Source of the DNA: Chitinophaga sp. SYP-B3965
GTDB taxonomy: Bacteria > Bacteroidota > Bacteroidia > Chitinophagales > Chitinophagaceae
Reading direction: 5' to 3'
DNA length: 64,000 nucleotides
NCBI RefSeq assembly: GCF_009647655.1
Contig: NZ_WJFD01000009.1
Span: forward strand, 26,361-90,360
In this document: positions 1-9,077 of the stretch, in pieces
How the letters are laid out: every line of letters begins with the position of its first letter
How positions within the stretch are numbered: the stretch's first letter is position 1
The notes under the pieces: generated by a model
Databases searched by the model: none
Told to the model about the DNA's origin: nothing
What the model saw: only the letters and a program-made list of their open reading frames with translations
Program-made: the position numbers and the translations under genes

Positions 1-2786
1 GCATCGATACCCATGTTATAGGTCAGTTTGCCCTTCGGCGTTATCTGTCCAAATAACGTGTTCCGGTTGCTGGACATCTGTGCCATCAGATCTCCATAGA
101 TCTTATAACGTGTGCCTTTATAAATATTGATCGCCGGGTTCAATGTATTATCATGCACATATTCCAGGCGGCCCAATGCGTAAGTTTGAACAAAAGATTC
201 CTGATTCAGGGAAGGGATATCGTTGGCCAGTATTTCCAGTTCATCCCTGCGGATGCCAGCTATCAAACGAAGGCTGCGCACCACGTCAAACGGATATCTC
301 ACTTCTCCCTGGTAGATGTTTGTTTTGTTCTTCACCGGATAGATCACCTCATCCGTCAGCAGATCACCCTTATCTACCTTGCGGTAATAAGTGAACTTAT
401 AGTCGAACCGTTTTTTCAGGTAAGCCATAGAGAACATATACTCTGTACCATCCAATCCCAGCGGGATACGGAAGGCGCCACTGAACTTGTAATCTTCCAT
501 CAGGTCACTCACTCCTATACGGATCAATCCATTAATAGGATCCGTTAACCGGATGGGCGACGATGGTTTACCACCAAAGGCCTGGTACTTACTCATGAGC
601 ACAGAGTTATCCACCTGAGCCACCAGGTAATCTGAAGAGAACTTGAGTTTGTAATTGCTCAGTCTCGCCAGTTTCAGTACAGGCGGTTCATCCCTTGCAG
701 CACGGGCATCAATGGTTTGCTGGCTCGTCGTATCTTTCGGCTCATTGCCAAATTCATTCTGGAAGAAATCGTTTTGTTTAGCCGTGGAGGTATCTTTTGG
801 ATTATAAACACTGGGCAATCCTAATTTAAGACTGTCCTCATGCATTTGTGCCGAACGGAAACGTGTCGGCCTTGCATTCACATTTCTTCTGCGTAGCGTA
901 TTGGTATCCACTTTCAGTTTGTACAGGCGTTTGTAATCACCGATCTGCACTACTTCAGAAACCATTCCCTGGTCTCCTGCAATACGGGATTCCTTGATAC
1001 CATGCTGATAGTTCGTTACCGGGAATACGTAAGTGGAATCGTTCGTAATGGTAATGGCCTGCACAGAATCCGGTGCAGTAGAACCATATTCTGCCAGTGC
1101 AGAATCCAATTCCTCCTTGTCAGGATTATGCAGTATTTCCGCTCCTACAAAGAAGAGGGAATCTACACCTGCTCTTTCTGTTTTAAAGAAACCCGCATAG
1201 CGGTTATTGATCCCGTTCACATCACTTACAAAAGTGAAGTGCGTAGTATTATATTGTACCGGAAGGCGTGCATTACCGTAAGCAAGGTCTGTTAACTGAG
1301 ACACTTGTTTTTCGGAGGACTTGTTCCAGTTGTCTATCAGGAAGATATTGTAACGGTTATGCGGTAACACCGTATCTCCGCCACGCGCCTTTGGTGAAGG
1401 GCGGTTAGAGGAATAGATGATACCACTTTTGCCGGGGAACGCCACAAAAGAAGGATCCAGGTCATCATACACATCGTTGGTGATCTGTTCTACCTTGCCA
1501 TTCGTGATACTGTAAGTGAAAATGTCCGTATGACCATTTTTCACAGCAGAGAGGAGCAGGGAATTATCAAATTCAAAGAAGTATTTGAAATCTATTACCC
1601 GGTCAAATTGCGGAAGGTCCTGGTAGATCTTTAGTTTGGTGATCAGGTCATACACCATGAGCTTGGTTTTACCTTCATGCTCATACACAATCGCCAGGCG
1701 GTTACCTTTCTGGTTCCAGGCCAGTAATGGATAATTGGGATCCAGTTTAGAGGATAATTGTCTTACCCCGCTTTTCAGCAATACTTTGGAAGTATTATAA
1801 CCCAGGTTGATCTCTACTTTGTATAACCCTTTGCGATATTCTATCACCGCATACATGCTGTTCTTTGGATTAGCCTGGTAGCGGTAGAAGTTGGATTTAC
1901 CGATCTCATTAGAGATCACACCAGTACCACGGGTATATTGACGGCGTTTGCGGTTATCTTCCTGGTACCGTTTTGTGGTGTACATCATGAAATCCTTCAT
2001 GGCCTTTTTAGGGGTCATGTGCAGCACCTGCTCAAACCCCTTTTTCAGCCCGCGATTGATCCGGGTAATATACATCAGGTAGGGCACCGCATCTTTTCCG
2101 TATTTGCTTTCCACATAATACCAGAAAGCCTGACCCGCCAGCAAGGGCTTGTCGTAGGCCAGTTTATTAAAAGAAGTGTATTTATTGGTAGCGAATACGC
2201 CTTTTAGTTCTTCGTCCAGTTGGGAATTCCAATGTTCCGCAGCATAGGCAATGAAGCCATCCGTGAACCAGTTCGGGAAATCTATCAATACCGCATTCCC
2301 GGCAAATTCCCCGATATCTTCACCAAAAAGTAAGGTTTCCAGCATCACCCGCGCAATACCCTGACGGATCTGGCGGCGGAGGTTTTCGTGGTTCCCGTCA
2401 AAATATACCAGGAGTTTATTTCCCACCAGTTTGGTCACCCCACCCGTATTCTGCCATTCGATCCCTATTCCTACATTGGATTGCTTGAACTCCCCGAAGT
2501 TATTGTACACCACAATATTCACTTTCTGACGAAAGGTATATTCCATGAATTCCTCCAGGCCGGGCAATTCCTTTTCAGCAGCCTGCGCTACATACTTACC
2601 AAGCTCCAGCCCATTTTGTGAAAAATAGGTGTTGAAATGCCTGGTGGTATAGTACCGCCACTTGAAGTTCTTGAACTGAACACGATTCTGGCCAAACTCT
2701 ACCGTATTAGTCTGAGCCTTAACGTGAAACGTGCCAATCAATAGGATAATGAAGAAAAAGAATGACCTGGTAATAAATCGGTTCAT
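1..2786 (-). CDS. secreted TolB-like beta-propeller protein with MA-peptidase-like N-terminus and barrel-like C-terminus (partial)
   Basis: Open reading frame that starts at 2786 and is still open at base 1, so at least 928 codons are present and the C-terminus is missing. Residues 1-25 form a signal peptide ending in VKAQ. Residues about 45-250 resemble the peptidase MA (gluzincin) fold, including a WF.DG.IAY segment near 173-181, but the expected HExxH is absent and its place appears to be taken by R141-Q-G-I-A. A TolB/PD40-like beta-propeller follows (about 290-560), then a low-complexity linker, then beta-rich sequence with alternating aromatics typical of an outer-membrane barrel. Family members in Bacteroidetes are usually labelled TolB-like with unknown role. 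It is divergent from the MBL gene. The export call is firm; the function is unknown. Confidence 0.8.
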   Translation of the reverse strand, partial: MNRFITRSFFFFIILLIGTFHVKAQTNTVEFGQNRVQFKNFKWRYYTTRHFNTYFSQNGLELGKYVAQAAEKELPGLEEFMEYTFRQKVNIVVYNNFGEFKQSNVGIGIEWQNTGGVTKLVGNKLLVYFDGNHENLRRQIRQGIARVMLETLLFGEDIGEFAGNAVLIDFPNWFTDGFIAYAAEHWNSQLDEELKGVFATNKYTSFNKLAYDKPLLAGQAFWYYVESKYGKDAVPYLMYITRINRGLKKGFEQVLHMTPKKAMKDFMMYTTKRYQEDNRKRRQYTRGTGVISNEIGKSNFYRYQANPKNSMYAVIEYRKGLYKVEINLGYNTSKVLLKSGVRQLSSKLDPNYPLLAWNQKGNRLAIVYEHEGKTKLMVYDLITKLKIYQDLPQFDRVIDFKYFFEFDNSLLLSAVKNGHTDIFTYSITNGKVEQITNDVYDDLDPSFVAFPGKSGIIYSSNRPSPKARGGDTVLPHNRYNIFLIDNWNKSSEKQVSQLTDLAYGNARLPVQYNTTHFTFVSDVNGINNRYAGFFKTERAGVDSLFFVGAEILHNPDKEELDSALAEYGSTAPDSVQAITITNDSTYVFPVTNYQHGIKESRIAGDQGMVSEVVQIGDYKRLYKLKVDTNTLRRRNVNARPTRFRSAQMHEDSLKLGLPSVYNPKDTSTAKQNDFFQNEFGNEPKDTTSQQTIDARAARDEPPVLKLARLSNYKLKFSSDYLVAQVDNSVLMSKYQAFGGKPSSPIRLTDPINGLIRIGVSDLMEDYKFSGAFRIPLGLDGTEYMFSMAYLKKRFDYKFTYYRKVDKGDLLTDEVIYPVKNKTNIYQGEVRYPFDVVRSLRLIAGIRRDELEILANDIPSLNQESFVQTYALGRLEYVHDNTLNPAINIYKGTRYKIYGDLMAQMSSNRNTLFGQITPKGKLTYNMGID

Positions 2787-2843
2787 ACGGAAAGTATTGA
2801 TAATATTGTGTTCTAAATTAAAATTAGCAAAAATCGGTCAACA

Positions 2844-3506
2844 ATGTTTGAAATCAAATATTTCACGGTCAATCCCCTTCAGGAAAACTCGTACGTCCTT
2901 ATAAACGAAAAAAAGGACTGTATCATTATAGACCCGGGCTATTATTATCAAAATGAACGGGATGAGTTCTTACAGTTTATACGGGATAATGGACTGAACG
3001 TTGCCCGCCTGCTGAATACCCACTGCCATTTTGATCATATTTTCAGCAACCAGCTGGTGGCAAAGACCTTTAACGTAGGGCTGGAAATTCACCAGAAAGA
3101 CCAGGTGATACTGGATCGTTCCAGCCAGTCCGGCCTGATGTATAACATACCTTTTGAACCATCCCCCATGCCGGCATCTTACCTGGAAGAAGGGGATAAA
3201 GTGATCCTGGGAGAGGATGAACTGGAAGTTTTACTCACCCCCGGCCATTCCCCCGGCAGCATTTCTTTCTATAACGCCAAACAGGGTTTTGTGATTTCAG
3301 GGGATGTGTTATTTAAACAAAGTATTGGCCGATCCGATTTTCCGGGAGGTAATTTAGAAGTATTAACCAGCAGTATCCGGGAGAAACTGTACAAACTGCC
3401 GGACGATACCGTTGTTTATTCAGGTCACGGACCCACCACCACCATAGGTTTTGAGAAAAAACACAACCCTTTCGTTCCGGAAGATCCCTCAACCCGCTTT
3501 GCGTAA
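2844..3506 (+). CDS. MBL-fold metallo-hydrolase (glyoxalase II-like)
   Basis: A 220-aa metallo-beta-lactamase-fold hydrolase. The zinc-binding signature THCHFDH lies at residues 59-65, followed by further metal ligands in SPGS (near 140), SGDVLF (near 155) and the C-terminal SGHG. Its length and the GRSDFPGG segment match the small glyoxalase II-like or YcbL group of Bacteroidetes. Members hydrolyse thioesters such as S-lactoylglutathione or related substrates; the true substrate cannot be told here. No clear Shine-Dalgarno precedes the ATG. The 3' end overlaps the convergent flippase gene by 18 bp. Confidence 0.9.
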   Translation: MFEIKYFTVNPLQENSYVLINEKKDCIIIDPGYYYQNERDEFLQFIRDNGLNVARLLNTHCHFDHIFSNQLVAKTFNVGLEIHQKDQVILDRSSQSGLMYNIPFEPSPMPASYLEEGDKVILGEDELEVLLTPGHSPGSISFYNAKQGFVISGDVLFKQSIGRSDFPGGNLEVLTSSIREKLYKLPDDTVVYSGHGPTTTIGFEKKHNPFVPEDPSTRFA

Positions 3507-4976
3507 GCGGGAGAGGAGGTTGCCAAATTCAGCCCTTTCCATAAAGAGGATAACCCCTCCGTATATACCTACACCCAATACCCCGGCTGCGTGGACAGTC
3601 CAGATACCCGGATGGATGGAACGTATATAATGATGTACCAGGTAAATAACCGTTGCCAGTCCAAGGTAGGAAAGGAGTTTGCCTACGGCGTAGGGAACAG
3701 GATAATATTTCTGCCCAAACAGGTAAGAGGCCACCATCATAAAAGCATAACAGATAAAGGTGGTCCAGGCAGCGCCCATATAAACGAACCTGGGGATCAG
3801 CCAGATATTGAGTAAAATGGTGATCACAGCACCGGCAATGGTGATATAGGCCCCGATCATATTCTGATTGGTCAATTTATACCAGATGGTGAGGTTATAA
3901 TAGATCCCCAGGAAAACCGTACCCATGGTAATAATAGGTACAATATCAAGGGCATCCGCATAAGATGCATTTTTGGTGGTGATCAGTATTTTCCAGATAT
4001 CCAGGAAAAGCGCTACCCCCAGGAACACAGCCCCACAAACGATCACAAAGAATTTCATGATCCTGGCATAGGTGAGCCGGGCGTCCTCATTTTTACTCAG
4101 GTTAAAAAAGAACGGTTCCGCCGCCATTTTGAAGGCCTGTATAAAAATAACGATCAGTAATGCCAGCTTATAGTTCGCAGAAAAGATCCCCTGCACGTCA
4201 AATTGTGCGCCCGGTAATAAATAAGTAAAAGAGAGCCGGCTCATGAGCTCATTGATCATCCCGCCAAAACCAACGATCACCAGGGGAAGGCTGTAACGCA
4301 TTATTTCTTTCCAGAGCGTTCCGTCAAAATGCCAGCGGATGGCTTTTATCTCTGTGGTCAATAATATCATGGTGAGCAGGGAGCCCAGTAAATTCGCTAT
4401 CAGGATATAACCCACACCGTAGTTGGGATCAAACCAGCTCATCAATCCCGGATGGCTTTTCTTCAATGCAGGACAGGCCACCAGGAAGAGCATGGAGAAA
4501 ACGAGGATGGACACCACATTCATCAGTTTGATGAAGGCATATTTTTTTGGCCGGCCTTCCTGCCTTATCCGTGCAAAGGGTAAAGTAGTAAGGGTATCCA
4601 GGAAAATGATAATAGAAGTATAATATATGAAATCCGCATGGTTGGGCATCTTTAACAATGCCGCGATGGGGCCCGCGCTGGCTATCAGGAAAAAGGTGAA
4701 GAGTGAAGTGCTCACCAGCATGGAAACACTGAGCGTATTATACAGCCGGCCTTTATCCGTGGTTTGTGCAAACCGGAAATAACTCGTTTCCAGCCCGTAA
4801 GTGAAAATAACATTCAGGAAGGGGATCACCTGATACACCAGGGACATCTGCCCAAAATCATAAGGGATCAGAAAACCTGTAAAGAGGATCTGAGTGAAAA
4901 AACTAAGGAATCTTGCCGTAATAGTAGGTAATCCGTACCAAAGCGTTTGACCCGCCAGGTTTTTAATATTTCCCAA
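3489..4976 (-). CDS. polysaccharide flippase (Wzx/MATE-like membrane protein)
   Basis: A 495-aa integral membrane protein with about 12-14 hydrophobic helices, and the GQTLWYGLPTITARFL start typical of O-antigen/polysaccharide exporters of the MOP superfamily. Such proteins flip undecaprenyl-linked sugar repeats or lipid II-like carriers across the inner membrane. It stands alone rather than in a polysaccharide cluster, so its cargo is unknown; the WecA-like gene at 36.6 kb is a possible pathway partner, but that is inference. It ends inside the 3' end of the MBL gene, and arfB lies upstream on the same strand with a 32-bp gap, so the two may be co-transcribed. Confidence 0.85.
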   Translation of the reverse strand: MGNIKNLAGQTLWYGLPTITARFLSFFTQILFTGFLIPYDFGQMSLVYQVIPFLNVIFTYGLETSYFRFAQTTDKGRLYNTLSVSMLVSTSLFTFFLIASAGPIAALLKMPNHADFIYYTSIIIFLDTLTTLPFARIRQEGRPKKYAFIKLMNVVSILVFSMLFLVACPALKKSHPGLMSWFDPNYGVGYILIANLLGSLLTMILLTTEIKAIRWHFDGTLWKEIMRYSLPLVIVGFGGMINELMSRLSFTYLLPGAQFDVQGIFSANYKLALLIVIFIQAFKMAAEPFFFNLSKNEDARLTYARIMKFFVIVCGAVFLGVALFLDIWKILITTKNASYADALDIVPIITMGTVFLGIYYNLTIWYKLTNQNMIGAYITIAGAVITILLNIWLIPRFVYMGAAWTTFICYAFMMVASYLFGQKYYPVPYAVGKLLSYLGLATVIYLVHHYIRSIHPGIWTVHAAGVLGVGIYGGVILFMERAEFGNLLSRLRKAG

Positions 4977-5008
4977 TGCGCTGAATTTGATTCAAAAATA
5001 AACGTTGT

Positions 5009-5410
5009 TTATTCGTTTCCAAAGTTATTCCTTCGGTTGTTCTTTTTATCGCTCAACCGCTTTTTAAACTGGATCCGTTTTTCTACCATCGCCTTCGTAG
5101 GTTTTACTTTGATGCGTTTCTTGGGAACGATCAGGGCCTGCTGCAAAAGATGGTTCATCTTTTTGATCACCTCCCCCTTATTGCCCAGCTGGCTGCGTTC
5201 CGTTTGCGACCTTACCTGCAAAAATCCTTCCGAATTAAGTTTGTCGCCCAGTTTAAAAAGGAGCCGCGTTTTCTGATCTTCCGTTAAAAGGTCAGATCCG
5301 GCAATATTAAAATAGCCTTCCACCATGGTTTCCACCTTGTTTACATTCTGTCCGCCACTACCACCACTACGGGCTGTTTTAAATTTAATTTCCGATGCTA
5401 CATCCAGCAT
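5009..5410 (-). CDS. arfB: alternative ribosome-rescue factor / peptidyl-tRNA hydrolase
   Basis: A 133-aa class I release-factor-like protein with the catalytic GGQ motif in RSGGSGGQNVNKVET and a basic C-terminal tail rich in Lys and Arg (KRLSDKKNNRRNN), the features of ArfB/YaeJ. ArfB enters ribosomes stalled on non-stop mRNA and hydrolyses the peptidyl-tRNA, its tail lying in the empty mRNA channel. I chose the ATG at 5410 over the GTG at 5434, because the GTG falls inside a -7 element (TACTTTTG, 5441 to 5434). It is divergent from dtd and lies upstream of the flippase gene. Confidence 0.92.
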   Translation of the reverse strand: MLDVASEIKFKTARSGGSGGQNVNKVETMVEGYFNIAGSDLLTEDQKTRLLFKLGDKLNSEGFLQVRSQTERSQLGNKGEVIKKMNHLLQQALIVPKKRIKVKPTKAMVEKRIQFKKRLSDKKNNRRNNFGNE

Positions 5411-5433
5411 AAAGCATTTCTTATCTTTAAACA

Positions 5434-5441
5434 CAAAAGTA
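5434..5441 (-). promoter_or_regulatory. Bacteroidetes -7 element for arfB
   Basis: TACTTTTG on the minus strand fits the Bacteroidetes -7 consensus TAnnTTTG. It lies about 24 bp before the chosen ATG at 5410, giving a leader of roughly 15-20 nt. No good -33 TTTG is visible. Confidence 0.55.
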
Positions 5442-5460
5442 AACCGAATCCGGCGATATT

Positions 5461-5913
5461 ATGAAAGCAGTGATCCAAAGAGTTACAAATGCCAGCGTTA
5501 CCATCAATGGAGTGGTGAAATCAGCCATAGACGGAGGGTTGTTGGTTTTGGTGGGGATAGAGGATGCGGACGGGGAAGAAGATATCTCCTGGCTGAGCAA
5601 TAAGATCGTAAACCTGCGGATCTTTAACGACGAAGCCGGGGTGATGAACAAAAGCGTACTGGAAACCGGTGGCGGGCTCATCCTCGTCAGTCAGTTCACC
5701 CTCCATGCTTCCACAAAAAAAGGGAACCGGCCGTCATATCTGAAAGCCAGCAAGCCGGACATCGCCATTCCTTTATATGAAAAAATGAAGGCGCAGCTGG
5801 AACAGGATATGGACAAAACCATCGGCACCGGAGAATTTGGAGCAGATATGAAAGTAGCTCTCCTCAACGACGGGCCCGTTACCATTATAATAGATACAAA
5901 AAACCGGGAATAA
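5461..5913 (+). CDS. dtd: D-aminoacyl-tRNA deacylase
   Basis: A 150-aa protein matching Dtd across its length: MKAVIQRVTNASV at the N-terminus, the SQFTL active-site motif near residue 80, and the C-terminal cross-subunit GPVT motif (NDGPVTIIID, near 138-147). Dtd is a homodimer that removes D-amino acids, and glycine from tRNA-Ala, by hydrolysing the ester bond. The length is normal. It lies one base upstream of the MazG-like gene, so the two should be co-transcribed. The glycyl-tRNA synthetase gene follows on the same strand, which makes a translation-fidelity neighbourhood. Confidence 0.95.
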   Translation: MKAVIQRVTNASVTINGVVKSAIDGGLLVLVGIEDADGEEDISWLSNKIVNLRIFNDEAGVMNKSVLETGGGLILVSQFTLHASTKKGNRPSYLKASKPDIAIPLYEKMKAQLEQDMDKTIGTGEFGADMKVALLNDGPVTIIIDTKNRE

Positions 5914-5914
5914 T

Positions 5915-6241
5915 ATGACCATCAAAGAAACCCAGGAACGTGTAGACCAGTGGATCAAAACCACAGGGGTACGATATTTCTCAGAACTAACGAACATGGC
6001 TATACTCACAGAAGAAGTGGGAGAAGTAGCCCGGCTTATTTCCCGCAAATACGGGGACCAGTCCTTCAAGGAATCCGACAAAAATAAAGACCTGGGAGAT
6101 GAACTGGCGGATGTATTATGGGTGCTCGTTTGCCTGGCCAATCAAACCGGGGTAGACCTCACTGCCGCCCTCGAAAAGAATTTCGAGAAGAAGGATATCC
6201 GGGATGCGAACCGGCATAAAGACAATGAAAAGCTCAAGTAA
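5915..6241 (+). CDS. MazG-like nucleotide pyrophosphohydrolase
   Basis: A 108-aa all-alpha NTP pyrophosphatase of the MazG/iMazG superfamily. The metal-binding ExxE pair is visible in LTEEVGEVARLI (near residues 30-41), and the second acidic pair in DLGDELADVLWVL (near 65-77). Members hydrolyse (d)NTPs or modified nucleotides to monophosphates. The start lies two bases after the dtd stop, so this is a tight two-gene operon. Confidence 0.88.
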   Translation: MTIKETQERVDQWIKTTGVRYFSELTNMAILTEEVGEVARLISRKYGDQSFKESDKNKDLGDELADVLWVLVCLANQTGVDLTAALEKNFEKKDIRDANRHKDNEKLK

Positions 6242-6276
6242 TTAGCAAATTACAGTTTCTATATTAATTCAATACG

Positions 6277-6303
6277 TTGTTTCAATTTTCAAATTTATCT
6301 TTG
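6277..6303 (+). promoter_or_regulatory. promoter of glyS
   Basis: TATCTTTG at 6296-6303 is a perfect TAnnTTTG, with TTG at 6277-6279 as a possible -33 element 16 bp upstream. Transcription should begin about four bases before the ATG at 6311, giving a nearly leaderless mRNA. Confidence 0.6.
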
Positions 6304-6310
6304 CGCGACT

Positions 6311-7741
6311 ATGGCAACAGATCAGAACAAGTTCCAGGCGATCATTTCGCATTGTAAAGAATACGGTTTTATTTTTCAATCCAGTGAAATATACGATGGG
6401 TTGAGTGCGGTATATGATTATGGCCAGTACGGTGCAGAACTCAAGAAGAACGTCCGCGATTATTGGTGGAAGAGCATGACGCAAATGCATGAAAACATTG
6501 TAGGGATCGATTCTGCCATCTTCATGCACCCCACTATCTGGAAAGCCTCCGGCCACGTAGATAATTTCAGTGACCCGATGATCGATAACAAGGACAGCAA
6601 AAAACGCTACCGTGTAGATCACCTGATAGAAGGATATGCAGACACCCTGCCCGAAGCAGAGAAAACAGCCATGATCCAGTTAATGGAAAACCTGCTGAAA
6701 GAAAACGATTATGCCGGTTTGAAAAAACTGATAGAAGATAATAAGATCAAATGTGCAGTAAGCGGTACCGTTAACTGGACGGACGTTCGGGAATTCAACC
6801 TGATGTTCTCTACCCAAATGGGTAGCGTAGCAGAAGATGCCAACGAGATCTACCTGCGTCCTGAAACAGCACAGGGTATCTTCGTGAACTTCCTCAATGT
6901 GCAGAAAACCGGCAGGATGAAAATTCCTTTTGGTATTGCACAGGTAGGTAAAGCTTTCCGGAATGAGATCGTTGCCCGCCAGTTTGTATTCCGCATGCGT
7001 GAGTTCGAACAAATGGAAATGCAGTTCTTTATCCGCCCTGGCACTGAAGATGAATGGTATGCCTACTGGAAAGAAGAACGCATGAAATGGCATAAGAGCC
7101 TTGGCCTTGATCCTAAGAGATTGCAATACCACGATCACGCAAAGCTGGCCTTCTATGCAAAAGCAGCCGTGGATATTGAGTATGATTTCCCGATCGGTTT
7201 CAAAGAAGTGGAAGGTATCCACTCCCGTACAGATCACGACCTGAAACAACATCAGCAGTTCTCCGGTAAGAAGATGCAATACTTCGATACAGAGATCAAC
7301 CAGAATTATATTCCTTACGTAATAGAAACCTCTATCGGTTTAGATCGTTGCTGCCTGATGGTATTAAGTGAAGCATATGAAGAGCAGGACCTGGGTACAC
7401 CGGAAAAACCGGATAGCCGTGTGGTATTGAAATTCCCTGCTAAGCTGGCTCCCATCAAACTGGCTATCTTCCCGCTTACTAAGAAAGATGGTTTACCTGA
7501 AGTAGCCAAGGAATTAATGGCAGATTGCAAACAGAGCTTCTACTGTTATTACGAAGAAAAAGATAGCATCGGAAAACGTTACCGTCGCCAGGATGCCATT
7601 GGTACACCTTTCTGTGTAACCATTGATCATCAGACAAAAGAAGATGGCACCGTAACCATTCGTCATAGAGATAGCATGGAACAGGAAAGGATTCCGCTGA
7701 CCAGTGTAAAAGAATTAGTGATGAAAAAGATCCTCGAATAG
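6311..7741 (+). CDS. glyS: glycyl-tRNA synthetase, single-chain (eukaryote/archaea-type)
   Basis: A 476-aa class II aminoacyl-tRNA synthetase that charges tRNA-Gly. It is the alpha2 dimeric type and not the E. coli alpha/beta tetramer. Visible landmarks are motif 2 in GKAFRNEI and the following VFRMREFEQMEMQFF, the ETSIGLDRCCL motif 3 region, and a C-terminal anticodon-binding domain beginning near APIKLAIFPL. The length is slightly short but complete. It has its own promoter and an intrinsic terminator, so it is probably monocistronic. Confidence 0.95.
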   Translation: MATDQNKFQAIISHCKEYGFIFQSSEIYDGLSAVYDYGQYGAELKKNVRDYWWKSMTQMHENIVGIDSAIFMHPTIWKASGHVDNFSDPMIDNKDSKKRYRVDHLIEGYADTLPEAEKTAMIQLMENLLKENDYAGLKKLIEDNKIKCAVSGTVNWTDVREFNLMFSTQMGSVAEDANEIYLRPETAQGIFVNFLNVQKTGRMKIPFGIAQVGKAFRNEIVARQFVFRMREFEQMEMQFFIRPGTEDEWYAYWKEERMKWHKSLGLDPKRLQYHDHAKLAFYAKAAVDIEYDFPIGFKEVEGIHSRTDHDLKQHQQFSGKKMQYFDTEINQNYIPYVIETSIGLDRCCLMVLSEAYEEQDLGTPEKPDSRVVLKFPAKLAPIKLAIFPLTKKDGLPEVAKELMADCKQSFYCYYEEKDSIGKRYRRQDAIGTPFCVTIDHQTKEDGTVTIRHRDSMEQERIPLTSVKELVMKKILE

Positions 7742-7745
7742 ATAT

Positions 7746-7780
7746 TAAAAAAGGCCGGATAACACATCCGGCCTTTTTTA
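7746..7780 (+). terminator. intrinsic terminator of glyS
   Basis: An inverted repeat of AAAAGGCCGGAT and ATCCGGCCTTTT around a short loop, followed by a T-run, starts five bases after the glyS stop. Confidence 0.85.
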
Positions 7781-7831
7781 TGCGCATTTTAATTTCTATT
7801 TTAGGGGAAGACAAAACTTAAGACCCTAACA

Positions 7832-8239
7832 ATGAAGCTTAGACTCCTTTTAGCTATTGCAGTTGTATTCAGCTGTGGAAACCCGCATCCCGTCAATAAA
7901 TATCCCTATCAATACATCGAAACCAAACAGGAAGAAAGTAATGAAATGCTGTTATATGCTTACAATGATTCTATCAATCCGGAAGTACTGAAAAAGTTCT
8001 GTACGGAAAAGAAGGCGGGTTTCAAAAGCGGCATTTTTCATTTCATTGTGATCTTTGATAAAAAGGAAAATGCTTCTTTCCCAAAGAATCCTTTAACAGC
8101 TATGTATGGTATGGATAAGGATATATTGATGCATATCCGTGCCAGTTATACTTTCAACAAATTGAATGGGTACAGCAAATTAACCGTGTATGAAAAGAAT
8201 GCATACGAAAGTGCGCCCGTTGTGAGTGATATTCACTGA
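7832..8239 (+). CDS. small lipoprotein, function unknown
   Basis: A 135-aa protein with a lipoprotein signal peptide (MKLRLLLAIAVVFSC, lipobox VFSC, lipidated Cys15). The mature part has no domain I recognise and is rich in Lys, Tyr and Asn. It is likely anchored in the inner or outer membrane facing the periplasm. It is convergent with the SDR gene and overlaps it by 7 bp. The gene call is supported by the signal peptide and good spacing after the glyS terminator. Confidence 0.65.
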   Translation: MKLRLLLAIAVVFSCGNPHPVNKYPYQYIETKQEESNEMLLYAYNDSINPEVLKKFCTEKKAGFKSGIFHFIVIFDKKENASFPKNPLTAMYGMDKDILMHIRASYTFNKLNGYSKLTVYEKNAYESAPVVSDIH

Positions 8240-9039
8240 AGAGCCTGCCGGAACATATAACTCATGAAAGGCAATGACACTTTCCCAGTAACCCTGATCG
8301 TTTCTCCATTCACATGACCATTCGCTGCAGAGCAAAGGAACAAGATGGTATTGGCTACATCTTCCGGTTGTGTAACTCTTTTAGTAGGAAAAGCCGCCTT
8401 GGATAATTCATGCACCTTAGCCGGAAAAACCGTCAGCGCTCTTTCTGTTTGTGTCCAGCTGGGCAACACCGTGTTGGTTAAAATTTCATACTGTGAATAT
8501 TCTTCCACCAGGTTAGCCGTAAAACCAATAAGCGAAGATTTCAAAGTACTGTAAGCACCAGATCCTCTCATACTATCAAAAGCCAGATCACTGGAAACAT
8601 TCACGATCCTTCCCCAGTTACGTTCACGCATAAACGGTACCACTAATTGTGTGAGCCTTACCGCACCAAAAAGGTTCGTCGTGATCAATTCCTCCCAAAC
8701 GGTAAGCGGAATTTCTTCAAAACTTTTCCCGCGATATTCCTTAGGGCCCCATTGTACCGCATTATTGACCAGCACGTCAATGCTTTTCCATTGTTGAATG
8801 ATCTGATCCACTGCCTGCTGGATGCTATCGCGGTCACCAAGGCTTAAATATACCGCCATGGCTTCTCCGCCAGCTGCGCGGATGGTTTCAACAATAGCAT
8901 CTGCTCCTTGTTTATCCTGGAAATAACTGATGGCCACACGGGCGCCGGGTTCTTTTCCAAAAGCAAGCGCGGCGGCTTTTCCAATGCCTTTGCTGCCACC
9001 CGTAATAAAGATTGTTTTTGCTGCTAAGCCAGTATCCAT
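8233..9039 (-). CDS. SDR-family NAD(P)-dependent oxidoreductase
   Basis: A 268-aa short-chain dehydrogenase/reductase. The nucleotide-binding TGGSKGIGKAAA lies at residues 14-25, NNAVQW near 90, the catalytic Ser in NVSSD near 148, and YSTLK (YxxxK) near 163-167. Rossmann-fold SDRs of this classical type reduce or oxidise carbonyl/alcohol groups; the substrate is not predictable. A Cys-containing TILFLCSAANGHVNGETIRV tail matches FabG-like proteins, but the NNA motif is followed by an unusual W. The gene has its own short-leader promoter. Confidence 0.88.
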   Translation of the reverse strand: MDTGLAAKTIFITGGSKGIGKAAALAFGKEPGARVAISYFQDKQGADAIVETIRAAGGEAMAVYLSLGDRDSIQQAVDQIIQQWKSIDVLVNNAVQWGPKEYRGKSFEEIPLTVWEELITTNLFGAVRLTQLVVPFMRERNWGRIVNVSSDLAFDSMRGSGAYSTLKSSLIGFTANLVEEYSQYEILTNTVLPSWTQTERALTVFPAKVHELSKAAFPTKRVTQPEDVANTILFLCSAANGHVNGETIRVTGKVSLPFMSYMFRQALQ

Positions 9040-9054
9040 GTTCGTAATTTTTTA

Positions 9055-9062
9055 CAAACATA
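9055..9062 (-). promoter_or_regulatory. -7 element of the SDR gene
   Basis: TATGTTTG on the minus strand (TAnnTTTG) lies 16 bp before the SDR ATG at 9039, leaving a leader of about 10 nt. Confidence 0.5.
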
Positions 9063-9077
9063 CCTCAGCCCGCATTT

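Noticed and set aside
143..548. Plus-strand frames at the left edge
   Set aside because: They are antisense to the long TolB-like gene, which is open throughout on the minus strand and has a signal peptide.
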